The position numbers and the translations under genes are program-made. The notes under the pieces were generated by a model. The model did not search any database. It had not been told where the DNA came from and was given only the letters and a program-made list of their open reading frames with translations. This document shows positions 44,895-53,599 of a stretch of DNA of 64,000 bases, piece after piece (position 1 is the stretch's first letter; each line of letters begins with the position of its first letter). Source of the stretch: CAJXYS01 sp913063035 (GTDB lineage Bacteria > Pseudomonadota > Alphaproteobacteria > Rhodobacterales > Rhodobacteraceae); assembly GCF_050586465.1 (NCBI RefSeq), contig NZ_JBOCEG010000003.1, forward strand, positions 1-64,000. Reading direction: 5' to 3'.

Positions 44895-46127
44895 ATGGGA
44901 ATGGCAGGACGGTGCGTGACGGCGATGCTCGTCGGCATGCTCGCCTTGATGGCGGGCGGAACGGCGCAGGCGCGCGAGCTTCGGGGCACGGTCGTCGTCG
45001 CGTCCGACCAGGACGCCACGCGGCCGGGAACCCTGTATGTCGAAGTCGTGGATGCCCTTGGCCGCGCGCACCACGCCGCACCGGTGCGTGTCACCGCGCC
45101 GGGGGCGCCGGTCGCGTTTGTCCTGACGGTGCCGGAGGGCGCGCTGGATTTGCGCGCGGCGCTCTACGTCGCGGGGCGCCCGGTGCAGGCGACCGGCGGG
45201 CCGGTCACCGTCGCCGAGGGGGACGCGACCGTCGATGCCGGGCGGCTGGTCCTGAGCCCGGCGGATATCCAGCCGCGGCCACCGGCGTTCCGCTGCGCCG
45301 GGACACGGCTCCGGCTCTCCGTCCATGACGGGGCCGCGCGGCTTCACAGCGGAACCGGGGCGTTCGATCTTGCGCCGGTTCCGGCGGCGTCCGGGGCGCG
45401 CTTCTCCGATGGCGGCAGCCCCGAGACCGTGGTCTGGACGAAAGGAAACGATCTCTCGGTCACCCTGGCCGGAGAGGCGCTTGCCCCCTGCCTGCCGGAT
45501 CTCGAGGCCACGCTCGGCCCGCTCGTCGCCCGGGGCAACGAACCGCCATGGACCCTGCGGATCGAGAACGGTGTCGGTGTCCTGACGGCCGGCTACACGC
45601 AGGCCTTCCGCGCCGAGGGCCGCCTCGGCGAGACGGCTCGCCTGCCGGGCATGCGCCGCTTTTCCGACGAGAGCGGCCTGTTGCAGGTCACGGTGACCGA
45701 GGGGGTCGCCCATGACGACATGTCCGGGATGCCCTACCCGGCGGGGGCAGAGCTGCGTATCGGCGATCGCGTGCTGACCGGCACCGCCGGTGCGCCGGCC
45801 GACGTCCTGCGCGGCACGGCCTGGCGCGTCGTGAGGATCGGCGCGGCCGCTGTGCCCGACGAGGTGGAGATCACGCTGGAGTTCCTGAAGGATCGTGTCG
45901 CGGGCAATGCCGGGTGCAACCGGCTGATCGGTCCCTACCGCCTGGGCGGCGAAGGCCTGTCCTTCGGCCAGCTGGGTGTCACGATGATGGCCTGCCCGGA
46001 TCCCCAGATGCGGCTCGAGCGCGCCTTTCTCGACGCGCTGTCGCGGGTGACGCGCCATGACGTCGCCGATGACGGCGGGGTGGTTCTTTTCGAGGACGGG
46101 CAGGCGCTCCTGCACCTGGCGCGCTAG
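44895..46127 (+). CDS. secreted META-domain (HslJ-like) protein
   Basis: A 410-residue protein with a signal peptide (MGMAGRCVTAMLVGMLALMA, cleaved near GTAQA). An N-terminal immunoglobulin-like YbaY/DUF domain (ELRGTVVVASDQDATRPGTL, then PVAFVLTVPEGAL) is followed by a MliC/membrane-associated middle part (FRCAGTRLRLSVHDGAARL) and a C-terminal META domain (GTAWRVVRIGAAAVPDEVEI, then GNAGCNRLIGPYRL, LGVTMMACPDPQ). META proteins are linked to stress and motility. The ATG at 44895 is chosen. The HdeD-like gene follows 36 bases on. Confidence 0.8.
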   Translation: MGMAGRCVTAMLVGMLALMAGGTAQARELRGTVVVASDQDATRPGTLYVEVVDALGRAHHAAPVRVTAPGAPVAFVLTVPEGALDLRAALYVAGRPVQATGGPVTVAEGDATVDAGRLVLSPADIQPRPPAFRCAGTRLRLSVHDGAARLHSGTGAFDLAPVPAASGARFSDGGSPETVVWTKGNDLSVTLAGEALAPCLPDLEATLGPLVARGNEPPWTLRIENGVGVLTAGYTQAFRAEGRLGETARLPGMRRFSDESGLLQVTVTEGVAHDDMSGMPYPAGAELRIGDRVLTGTAGAPADVLRGTAWRVVRIGAAAVPDEVEITLEFLKDRVAGNAGCNRLIGPYRLGGEGLSFGQLGVTMMACPDPQMRLERAFLDALSRVTRHDVADDGGVVLFEDGQALLHLAR

Positions 46128-46162
46128 GCGCGGCCCGGACCGGTTTCAAGCTGGAGGACGGA

Positions 46163-46681
46163 ATGCAGAGTTGGATCGTCTGGATGGTCGCGGGATGCGT
46201 CATGATCGCGGGCGGGGTCCTGGCGCTACTGAACCCGTTGGCCGCGACGCTGACGGCCGAACAGATCGCGGCGTGGATCTTCGTGCTGGCCGGTATCCTG
46301 CAAGCCGTCGCCGCATTCCAGGCCGAGCGGCGCGGGGCGCGGGTCTGGGCCATCCTGCTGGCCGTCGCCTTCCTGGCGCTCGGGCTCTCGCTTCTGACCA
46401 ACCCGCTGGCCGGTATCGTGGCGCTGACGATCGTGGTGGCCTCGGCCTTTCTCGTCAGCGGCATCGCCAAGGTGGCGGTGGCCTTTTCGCTGCGCGGCAG
46501 CCGGCTGTTCTGGCCGCTTTTGGGGTCCGGCGCGATCTCGCTGGTGCTTGCGTTCATGGTGTTCTTCAACCTGCCGCAATCGGCCGCGGTACTGCTTGGC
46601 GTGCTGCTGGCCGTCGAGCTGCTCGCCAGCGGTGCGACGATCGCGAGTTACGCCTATCTCGTCGGCAGGGGCAGGGCGTGA
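46163..46681 (+). CDS. HdeD-like (DUF308) membrane protein
   Basis: A 172-residue protein with six predicted helices arranged as repeated pairs: VWMVAGCVMIAGGVLALLNP, IAAWIFVLAGILQAVAAF, VWAILLAVAFLALGLSLLTN, then three more. It matches the DUF308/HdeD pattern, implicated in acid resistance in Escherichia coli. It follows the META-domain gene by 36 bases on the same strand and may be expressed with it as an envelope-stress unit. Confidence 0.85.
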   Translation: MQSWIVWMVAGCVMIAGGVLALLNPLAATLTAEQIAAWIFVLAGILQAVAAFQAERRGARVWAILLAVAFLALGLSLLTNPLAGIVALTIVVASAFLVSGIAKVAVAFSLRGSRLFWPLLGSGAISLVLAFMVFFNLPQSAAVLLGVLLAVELLASGATIASYAYLVGRGRA

Positions 46682-46695
46682 CGGGCGCCCTGCGC

Positions 46696-47160
46696 TCAGG
46701 CGTCGGGCCGGGATTGCAGGACGATGATCGCATCGGCGAGCGCGGCGAGATACTTGATCGATGTGCCTGTCGCGGCGTTCAGGTCTTCCGCGGCGCGCCT
46801 TGAGATGCCCAGGTGACCGGTAGCGTCCCGGTCCACCCAGCCACGTTCCTGCAGGACCTTGACCTTGCGGCGCACGGTCTCGCGCGGGATGCCCGAATAG
46901 TCCGCCACCGACTGGATATTGATCGGCGTCTGGTAATGCGCGTCGGCATCGCCCCGCGTCAGTTGCCGGTAGGTCAGCAGTTCGGGAGACCAGCCTTCGG
47001 GCCGGGTTCTCTCGCCGATCACGGCCATGACGAGCAGCAAGTCGAGATCGCCGTCGAAGGCTGAACGCAACTCCACCAGCAGGCGCGTGAACTGGGCGAG
47101 GTGAACGGGCCAGATCTGTCCGAAGTTTTTCTCGACAAAGGCTTTTCCCTGCATCGCCAT
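46696..47160 (-). CDS. winged-helix transcriptional regulator
   Basis: A 154-residue protein. The helices IQSVADYSGIPRETVRRKVK, then VLQERGWVDRDATGHLGISR (about residues 80-120) form a winged HTH of the Crp/MarR-like class. The N-terminal half (FTRLLVELRSAFDGDLDLLL) is a helical dimerisation-type region without a cyclic nucleotide site. It is divergent from the outer-membrane barrel gene, 109 bases away, with a CGCCC/GGGCG inverted repeat (47186-47200) between them, so it probably controls the barrel-hydrolase pair. Confidence 0.7.
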   Translation of the reverse strand: MAMQGKAFVEKNFGQIWPVHLAQFTRLLVELRSAFDGDLDLLLVMAVIGERTRPEGWSPELLTYRQLTRGDADAHYQTPINIQSVADYSGIPRETVRRKVKVLQERGWVDRDATGHLGISRRAAEDLNAATGTSIKYLAALADAIIVLQSRPDA

Positions 47161-47269
47161 CCCTCCGCCCCTGCGCCGCGATCAGCGCCCAAAATGGGCG
47201 GGATCAGTGTTGTAGTGTGATAACGGCAACCTATTCTGTCAATTTGCGGGCCAGGGTGGAGTTGCAGCC

Positions 47270-48724
47270 GTGAAACCATTGATATGGGCGCCTAGCCCTA
47301 AGTGTACGATTGCCGCGGTTTTCGTCGTCTTCACCGGTACGCAGGCCGCTTCGGCGCAGGATCGCGACCCGATGCTCCTGCACGAGGGCGATGGCACCAC
47401 GGTTCGCATGCACCTGCAGTTCGGCGTGAACGCGGTCAGCGAACGGAACCTGTTCTGGAACTTCTCCGACACGATCGCGCCCGGCTCCGGCTTCGACCCG
47501 GATGCCGACTGGCTGGAGGTCTATGTCAAGCCGGGGCTGAGCTTCGAGACCGCGCTCGACACCGGACCGGTGCTCTACGGCAAGCTGTCCGGCGTCGCCT
47601 CCTACACCTTCGGCACCGATGCCTACGACTTCGGCGATACCGGCCGGGCGACGCTGGAAGAGGCCTATCTGGGCCTCGAGGCCGGGCTGGCGGGCGGGAC
47701 GTCGCTCGATGTCTCGGTCGGCCCGCGCGAACTGAAGCTGGGCACCGGCATGCTGATCTCGAACGGCGGCTCCAGCGGGTTCGAGCGCGGGGCGCTCAAG
47801 TTCGGGCCGCGCAAGGCCTGGGAGATGGCGGCGATCGCGCGGCTGTCGGGCGGCGCGATGACCGGCACCGCCTTCTACATCGATCCGAACGAACGCCCGG
47901 CCAGCGACGGCGGAAACGAGCTTGCCGGTCTCGACCTGCGCTGGGACGATCCGGCCGGCGGCTATGCCGGCATGACCTATCTGAACGTGCTCGAGTCCGG
48001 GTCGCCCTACATTCAGGCCGCCCCCGGCGGTATCGGCGCGCCGACCGTGCTGCCCGGCGCGCGGGAGGGGACAAACGCGATCAACCTCTATGCCAGGACC
48101 AACCCGTTCGACGGGGCGCTGGCCAACTGGATGTTCTCGGCCGACTACGCCTACGAATGGAACGACGAGATCGATCTCCGTGCCTGGGGCGGGCGGGTGC
48201 AGGCCGGGTATACCTTCGCCGGCCTGCCGTGGTCGCCGATGCTGACCTATACCTACCAGACCTTCTCGGGCGACGATCCGGACACGCCGGAGCTGGAGCG
48301 CTTCGACCCGCTCTACTACGAGGGCTCGCCCAGCGCCTGGGCCACCGGCTCCAAGTCGTCGATGGTGTCGATCAACTCCAACGTCCAGTCGCACGGGCTG
48401 GCGCTGCGCCTGCAACCGACCAAGCAGGACACGGTGACACTGCGCTATTCGCATATCCGCGCCAACGAGCTGCGCAGCCCGATCCAGTTCGGGCAGGCGA
48501 CGCGCGTGGACACGACGGGCGGCACCGCCAACGTGGTGTCGGGGGTGACCGACGCGCATCTCGCCGATGACGTGTTTCTCGAATACAGCCGCATCATCAA
48601 CCGCAACACCTTCCTGACCGCGGGCGTCAGCGTCTCCCTGCCGGGTGACGGCATCGAGACGACCGTGGCCGGGGATGTCCCGAACTGGACCGGAGGTTTC
48701 GTCAATGTCGTCTTCAACTTCTAG
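47270..48724 (+). CDS. outer-membrane beta-barrel protein, alginate-export/porin-like
   Basis: A 484-residue secreted protein. The signal peptide ends near TQAASA. The mature sequence alternates amphipathic strands (MHLQFGVNAVSERNLFWN, WLEVYVKPGLSFETALDTG, LDLRWDDPAGGYAGMTYL) and finishes VNVVFNF, an outer-membrane assembly C-terminal aromatic. It is similar in style to AlgE/alginate-export-type channels, though substrate is not given by sequence. Start GTG at 47270. Its last 20 bases overlap the start of the serine hydrolase gene, so the two are translationally coupled. Confidence 0.75.
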   Translation: MKPLIWAPSPKCTIAAVFVVFTGTQAASAQDRDPMLLHEGDGTTVRMHLQFGVNAVSERNLFWNFSDTIAPGSGFDPDADWLEVYVKPGLSFETALDTGPVLYGKLSGVASYTFGTDAYDFGDTGRATLEEAYLGLEAGLAGGTSLDVSVGPRELKLGTGMLISNGGSSGFERGALKFGPRKAWEMAAIARLSGGAMTGTAFYIDPNERPASDGGNELAGLDLRWDDPAGGYAGMTYLNVLESGSPYIQAAPGGIGAPTVLPGAREGTNAINLYARTNPFDGALANWMFSADYAYEWNDEIDLRAWGGRVQAGYTFAGLPWSPMLTYTYQTFSGDDPDTPELERFDPLYYEGSPSAWATGSKSSMVSINSNVQSHGLALRLQPTKQDTVTLRYSHIRANELRSPIQFGQATRVDTTGGTANVVSGVTDAHLADDVFLEYSRIINRNTFLTAGVSVSLPGDGIETTVAGDVPNWTGGFVNVVFNF

Positions 48725-50045
48725 CCTTGCCGCGCTTGCCGCCGGCGCTGCCCTGTCGCTGGCCGCCGCCGGGGACGTCGCCGCGCAAACGGCGCCGCTC
48801 TCGGCGCAGGACTCCGATCCCAGGGTGATGGGCTGGATGCAGGGTTTCCCGCCCCCCGAGGACAAGATCATCACGCAGCCGGACTCGGTCTATTTCAGCT
48901 TCCCGCGCCTGCGCTGGTCGGTGTGCCACCTGCGCGAGTTCCTGCCCACCGAGGAAATCAGCCGGGGCCTCGGCGCGCCGGTGCCGCTGGACTACCTGCC
49001 GCCGGCCGAGTTCGCCGACATGCGCCAGGCGATCGACGCGCTGACCTTCATGCCGATGAACGCCGACGCGCCGATGACCTGGGAAGAGTCGCTCTACGCC
49101 AACTACACCGACGGGATGCTGATCCTGCATGAGGGCCGCGTCGTCTACGAGCGCTACTTCGGCTGCCTCGAGAACGACGGCAAGCACGCCATCATGTCGA
49201 TGACCAAGTCGGTCACCGGGCTTCTGGCCGAGATCATGGTGGCCGAGGGCACGCTCGACGACACCGCGCTGGTCGCGGAGATCATCCCCGAGATCGGCGA
49301 GAGCGCCTTCGCCACCGCCACGGTGCGGCAGGTCATGGATATGACGACGGGCGTGCAGTATTCCGAGGATTACTCGGACCCGAACGCCGATATCTGGCTC
49401 TATTCCGCGGCCGCCAGCCCGCTGCCCAAGCCCGAGGGCTACGAGGGCCCGAACGGTTACTGGGAATACCTTCAGCAGGTCAAGCCCGACGGCAACCACG
49501 GCGACGCTTTCCACTACAAGACGATCAACTCCGACATGCTGGGCTGGATGATCAGCCGGGTCGCGGGCAAATCGGTGACCGAGCTTGCCTCGGAGCGGCT
49601 GTGGCGGCGGATGGGCGCCGAGCAGGACGCCTACCAGACGGTCGACGGCAAGGGCGTGCCCTTCGCCGGCGGCGGCATCACCGCCGGGCTGCGCGATCTG
49701 GGCCGGCTGGGCCAGTTGATGCTGGACGGCGGCGAGATCAACGGCGAACGCCTGTTCCCCGCCGAAGTGGTCGAGACGATCCGCGCGGGCGGCGATCCGG
49801 CGAAATTCGCCGGCTTCCCGACGATCCCGGAGGGCAGTTACACCAGCCAGTGGTGGGTGTTCCACAACGATCACGGGGCCTTCGCGGCACGCGGGGTGCA
49901 TGGCCAGACGATCTATGTCGACCCGACCGCCGAAATGGTCCTGGTGCGCCTCGCGTCCTACCCGCGGGCCCAGAACGGCTTCATCGATCCGACCTCGCTG
50001 CCGGCCTACCAGGCGGTGGCCGAGTTCCTGATGGATCGCGACTGA
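48705..50045 (+). CDS. periplasmic serine hydrolase (beta-lactamase class C / NylB-like)
   Basis: A 446-residue protein with an N-terminal signal peptide (MSSSTSSLAALAAGAALSLA, cut near DVAAQ). The catalytic SxxK is in HAIMSMTKSVTGLLAE, the tyrosine candidate in FHYKTINSDMLGWM, and the third motif in GVHGQTIYVDP. This set resembles 6-aminohexanoate-dimer hydrolase and carboxylesterase relatives. Its start lies inside the barrel gene end. It likely breaks an amide or ester substrate that enters through the barrel; that is inference. Confidence 0.85.
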   Translation: MSSSTSSLAALAAGAALSLAAAGDVAAQTAPLSAQDSDPRVMGWMQGFPPPEDKIITQPDSVYFSFPRLRWSVCHLREFLPTEEISRGLGAPVPLDYLPPAEFADMRQAIDALTFMPMNADAPMTWEESLYANYTDGMLILHEGRVVYERYFGCLENDGKHAIMSMTKSVTGLLAEIMVAEGTLDDTALVAEIIPEIGESAFATATVRQVMDMTTGVQYSEDYSDPNADIWLYSAAASPLPKPEGYEGPNGYWEYLQQVKPDGNHGDAFHYKTINSDMLGWMISRVAGKSVTELASERLWRRMGAEQDAYQTVDGKGVPFAGGGITAGLRDLGRLGQLMLDGGEINGERLFPAEVVETIRAGGDPAKFAGFPTIPEGSYTSQWWVFHNDHGAFAARGVHGQTIYVDPTAEMVLVRLASYPRAQNGFIDPTSLPAYQAVAEFLMDRD

Positions 50046-50141
50046 GCGGTCACCGCCCGCCGTGTCCACGCACGGGACGGCCCGCGTCCGCGATCGCGGG
50101 CGCGGTATGCAGGCTGCCGGCGGGGTGCGGTCCCGGGGCCG

Positions 50142-50738
50142 TCAGCTGCCCCTGTGGTGGGCGCAGCTGACAGACGGGTTGAACGGCATCAGCGCCCCCG
50201 AGGGGTTGTCGCGGAACAGCCAGATATGCTGATCGAAATGCGGCTCGAAGCCATGCGCTTCGTCGGCGGCCGTCGCAGGATCGTCGGCCATGGCATCCCA
50301 TGCGCGCCCGTTGACGCGCGGATGCGGCTGCCCGGTGGCCTTCCAGGCCTTCTGCCAGACGAGGTTCTCGATGGCGACGAGCGCGAGCGTGCCATCGGCC
50401 TGGGGTTCGTAGATCAGGATCGAGGGTGACATCCAGTCCGTATGTGTGCCGACGCCGTTCACGCGCGGCGCGGTCCCCGTGATCCCGAGGCGCTGGGGGT
50501 GGATGTAGTGAATGCCCATGCTGCCCAAGGCGGCGGGCAGTCCCTCGCTCTCTGCCGATACGCAGTGATCGGCCGGGTCGCGGATGTAGCCCTCGGCGAG
50601 CGCGACATTCACGTCCTTGTACTTCTCCATGGCCACGCGCAGCGCGTCGAGATCGACGTCCTCCGCGCCAGCCGGCGCACCGCCGAACACTCCGGACACC
50701 ATGAACAGGCTTGCAACTACGCTCATTGTTTTTGACAT
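50142..50738 (-). CDS. conserved exported protein, unknown function
   Basis: A 198-residue secreted protein (signal peptide MSKTMSVVASLFMVSGVFGG, cleaved near PAGA). Two histidine-rich motifs stand out: GIHYIHPQRLG and EPHFDQHIWLF, with a Cys in ADHCVSA and another in VSCAHHRGS. This looks like a small metal-binding or haloperoxidase-like fold, but no family is certain. It is convergent with the serine hydrolase gene. Confidence 0.7.
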   Translation of the reverse strand: MSKTMSVVASLFMVSGVFGGAPAGAEDVDLDALRVAMEKYKDVNVALAEGYIRDPADHCVSAESEGLPAALGSMGIHYIHPQRLGITGTAPRVNGVGTHTDWMSPSILIYEPQADGTLALVAIENLVWQKAWKATGQPHPRVNGRAWDAMADDPATAADEAHGFEPHFDQHIWLFRDNPSGALMPFNPSVSCAHHRGS

Positions 50739-50981
50739 TTTCGCCTCCCGCGGACGGGGCCAGTGCGTGCAGGCAAATGTCTGGGCACAGCCCCAGTGTC
50801 CCGAGTTTACCACGACTCCGGCGATTGCCCAACGTCACCGCCTTGGCCCCGGGGCAAGCGTTTCGACACGGCCGCCGCGCATGAGCATGCCCCGGCGATG
50901 CGGTGCCTCGGGGGGCTGGATGGGCGGAATGCCGGGGCCGGGTCCGGCAACGCGGCGCCGGGCATCACCGCCTTGCCCGCG

Positions 50982-51179
50982 TCATCCCTCGTCATCGGGC
51001 GTGTCGCGCTCGCGTTCCTCCTGCCGCGCCCTTTCCCGTGCCTTGATGCGGCGGATCTGGATCTCGAAGCCGACCCAGGCGACGGCGGCAAGGACGAGGA
51101 CGGCGATGAATACGTAAAAGCCCCACCCGGTTTCCGAGAGGACAGCCTGGCGTCCCTTGAAATCGAACGCGTTCTCCAT
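50982..51179 (-). CDS. small single-pass membrane protein
   Basis: A 65-residue protein with one transmembrane helix (GFYVFIAVLVLAAVAWVGFE) and a charged C-terminal tail rich in Arg and Glu (RIKARERARQEERERDTPDD). No family recognised. It may be a small accessory protein of a membrane complex. Confidence 0.5.
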   Translation of the reverse strand: MENAFDFKGRQAVLSETGWGFYVFIAVLVLAAVAWVGFEIQIRRIKARERARQEERERDTPDDEG

Positions 51180-51330
51180 CGTGCCGGTCCTCGATCAGGC
51201 CTGCCAGGGCAAGCGCAGGCTACGTGGGCGCCGCTTGCGTGGTGCGGCGGGAAGGCGGCCCCCGTCGGCGGGCCAAGGCGCCGCCGGTCAGGGCCCTTTC
51301 ACCCGCGCCATGAGACGCCGGACCACGCCC

Positions 51331-52308
51331 CTATGCAAGGCGCAGGACCGGCCCGTCGAGAAGCCGCATCAGATCCCCGAAATACCCCTCCGACCGGGCG
51401 GGTCTGGTCGGGTCCGAGGTGATCGCGACGGCGAGATTCCGGTCGGGATGTGCCGCGATCACCTGGCCGCCATAGCCCCGTGCCAGCATATAGCCGGACG
51501 GTGACAGGAACCAGCCATAGCCGTAGGACAGGCCCGACCACGGCGAGCGGGCGCGCGGCACGCGCGACGCGGCGATCCAGTCCCGCGACAGAACCCGGTC
51601 GCCGTCGAAACGCCCGCCATCCCGCATCAGCGTCGCGATCTTCAGCATCGCCGTCGGCCGCAGCGCCATCTGGTTGCCGCCGAGATAGTAGCCCTGCGGA
51701 TCCCGCGTCCAGGGCGGGATCTCGATGCCGAGAGGCTGCCCGAGCCGGTCCCGTGCCAGGCTGAGCAGGCTCTGCCCCGTCGCCTCGGCCAGTGCCGCGC
51801 CCAGGATATGCGTGGACCCCGTCGAATAGAGCATCCTTGTACCCGGTGCGGCGACCATCGGCCGGCGCAGCGCATCGGCGAGCCAATTCCGCGAGCTGAC
51901 CCATGCGCCGTAATTCGGCCCCGAGGTGCGTTCCAGCCCGGCGCGGAGCGTCACGAGATCCTCCATCGTGATGTCGGCCGCGCCGGGCGTCGCGTCCCCC
52001 GGCAGAAGGCCGGGGGCGATCTCGCCGAGGGTGGCGGTGACGGCCGGGATCTCGCCGCGGTCGATGGCCGTGCCCAGCAGCAGCGCGACGATGCTCTTGG
52101 AGCAGGACTTTATGTTCGCCAGCCGGTCCAGCCCCGGACCGCGGGGCGCGGCCGCGAAAACCAGCGTGTCGCCGCGCTTGACCTGGAGGGAATGGAGTTG
52201 CGGAAGATCCGCGATCGCCGCGCCGGGGTCGTCCGTCCGCGCGCGCAGAAGCGCCGGCGCGCACAGCGCCGCCGTGGCAGAGAGCAGGATGTGACGCCGG
52301 TTCGTCAT
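51331..52308 (-). CDS. serine hydrolase, beta-lactamase class C-like
   Basis: A 325-residue exported protein; the N-terminus MTNRRHILLSATAALCAPAL resembles a short Tat-like or Sec signal with an RR pair. The SxxK motif is in SCSKSIVALLLG, the tyrosine motif in MLYSTGSTHILG, and the third motif in YGGQVIAAHPDRNL. It is a second, more compact penicillin-binding-fold hydrolase 1.3 kb from the first, sharing little beyond the motifs. It may have esterase or peptidase activity. Confidence 0.85.
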   Translation of the reverse strand: MTNRRHILLSATAALCAPALLRARTDDPGAAIADLPQLHSLQVKRGDTLVFAAAPRGPGLDRLANIKSCSKSIVALLLGTAIDRGEIPAVTATLGEIAPGLLPGDATPGAADITMEDLVTLRAGLERTSGPNYGAWVSSRNWLADALRRPMVAAPGTRMLYSTGSTHILGAALAEATGQSLLSLARDRLGQPLGIEIPPWTRDPQGYYLGGNQMALRPTAMLKIATLMRDGGRFDGDRVLSRDWIAASRVPRARSPWSGLSYGYGWFLSPSGYMLARGYGGQVIAAHPDRNLAVAITSDPTRPARSEGYFGDLMRLLDGPVLRLA

Positions 52309-52514
52309 CGCATGCCGATCATGCCCCTCTTTCGGGCGGCGTCCAGAGTCATCGGATCACGACCGCGTGGGCCGGCGCGATGCGTGGATTGCCGCCCGGG
52401 CTATGGCGGGGTGCCGTCCCCGAAGTTGCCGCGACACGCCTTCGGACCATATCCTTCGGTATCGCGTTTGCGTTCCATGACGTTATTCGACCAACCTTTG
52501 ACGGGGAGAAACCA

Positions 52515-53252
52515 ATGCGACTGACTTCGATCCTGATGGCCTCGGCCTGCCTGGCCACGCCGGCACTGGCCGAGGACGTGTCCTACACCGTGGATGGCGA
52601 GTCCTTCACCGGCTACTGGGCCGAGGCGGAGAATCCGGCCGGCCTCGTCCTGATCATCCAGGACTGGGACGGGATGACCGACTACGAACGCCAGCGTGCG
52701 GACATGCTGGCCGAGATGGGCTACAACGCCTTCGCGCTGGACATGTTCGGCGACGAGACGCCGACGGAAACCGTCGATCACCGCCGCGCCGCGACCGGTG
52801 CGCTCTACCAGGACCGCGCGCGCATGCGCGCACTCATCGAGGCGGGCATCGAGCAGGCGTTGTCGCGCTCCAGCGTCGACCAGATGGTCGTCATGGGGTA
52901 TTGCTTCGGCGGTGCCGTGACGCTCGAGATGGCGCGCAGCGACATGGCCGACATGGCCGAGGGCTACGCGACCTTCCACGGCGGGCTGTCCACGCCCGAA
53001 GGCCAGTCCTGGGACGGTGACGAGCCGCCGGTCCTCGTGCTCCATGGCGGGGCGGACACCTCCATCACCATGGAGGATGTCGCGGGGTTTGCCACCGAAC
53101 TCGAAGCGTCCGGCAACACCTATACCATCGAGGTATATTCGAACGCGCCGCATGCCTTCACGGTCTTCGGCTCGGACCGCTACCAGGAACGCGCGGACAC
53201 CGCGAGCTGGGAGGCCTTCTCGACCTTCTTGAGCGAGCGGTTTTCCGGGTGA
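52515..53252 (+). CDS. exported dienelactone hydrolase-like alpha/beta hydrolase
   Basis: A 245-residue protein with a signal peptide (MRLTSILMASACLATPALA). The catalytic triad is Cys in MGYCFGGAVTL (about residue 136), Asp in HGGADTSITM and His in NAPHAFTVF. It belongs to the dienelactone hydrolase family, but secretion and lack of catechol-pathway neighbours argue against chlorocatechol metabolism. GGGGAGAA lies upstream of the ATG. It is probably a periplasmic esterase. Confidence 0.88.
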   Translation: MRLTSILMASACLATPALAEDVSYTVDGESFTGYWAEAENPAGLVLIIQDWDGMTDYERQRADMLAEMGYNAFALDMFGDETPTETVDHRRAATGALYQDRARMRALIEAGIEQALSRSSVDQMVVMGYCFGGAVTLEMARSDMADMAEGYATFHGGLSTPEGQSWDGDEPPVLVLHGGADTSITMEDVAGFATELEASGNTYTIEVYSNAPHAFTVFGSDRYQERADTASWEAFSTFLSERFSG

Positions 53253-53599
53253 CCGGGATGCCGCGGGGCCCCGCGGATCGCGGGGTCCCGCCTGCAGGCC
53301 GGCGACAGCTTCCTCCGGGGTGATCGCCGCGAACCGGGCAGGGCCTTGGCCCGGTTTTCCCGCCCCAGGGCCGATCACGTGTTGCGGCGCTGCCGGTTCC
53401 ATCCCTCTTCGTGTCGTTTTCGCCCAAGACCGTGGGCGCGGTGCCCCCTAGATGCGGATGAGCAAGGCACGGAGCCTATGCGCGGTGACGCGTGCGCAGG
53501 AGGTCGGGATCGCCGCGGGGAGGAAACGCACCGTTTCCCGACCAAGCGCCAGGGCCGCGGTCGCGTCTTTTTCGGAGGCCTTTGGGAGGAGGATTCGAA
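53253..53599 (+). promoter_or_regulatory. intergenic region with structured leader of the DmdA-like gene
   Basis: No gene is seen in these 347 bases. GGTCGGGA (53502-53509) pairs with TCCCGACC (53536-53543). An overlapping hairpin GGAAACG/CGTTTCC (53522-53538) would exclude it. GACGCG (53487-53492) can also pair with CGCGTC (53562-53567), directly followed by five T. This arrangement resembles a conditional terminator or riboswitch-like leader. The downstream GGAGGAGG ribosome site (53585) is strong. No known riboswitch class is matched. Confidence 0.35.

Noticed and set aside
53502..53543. Known glycine or SAM riboswitch upstream of the DmdA-like gene
   Set aside because: The consensus cores of those classes are not present; only generic alternative stems can be seen.
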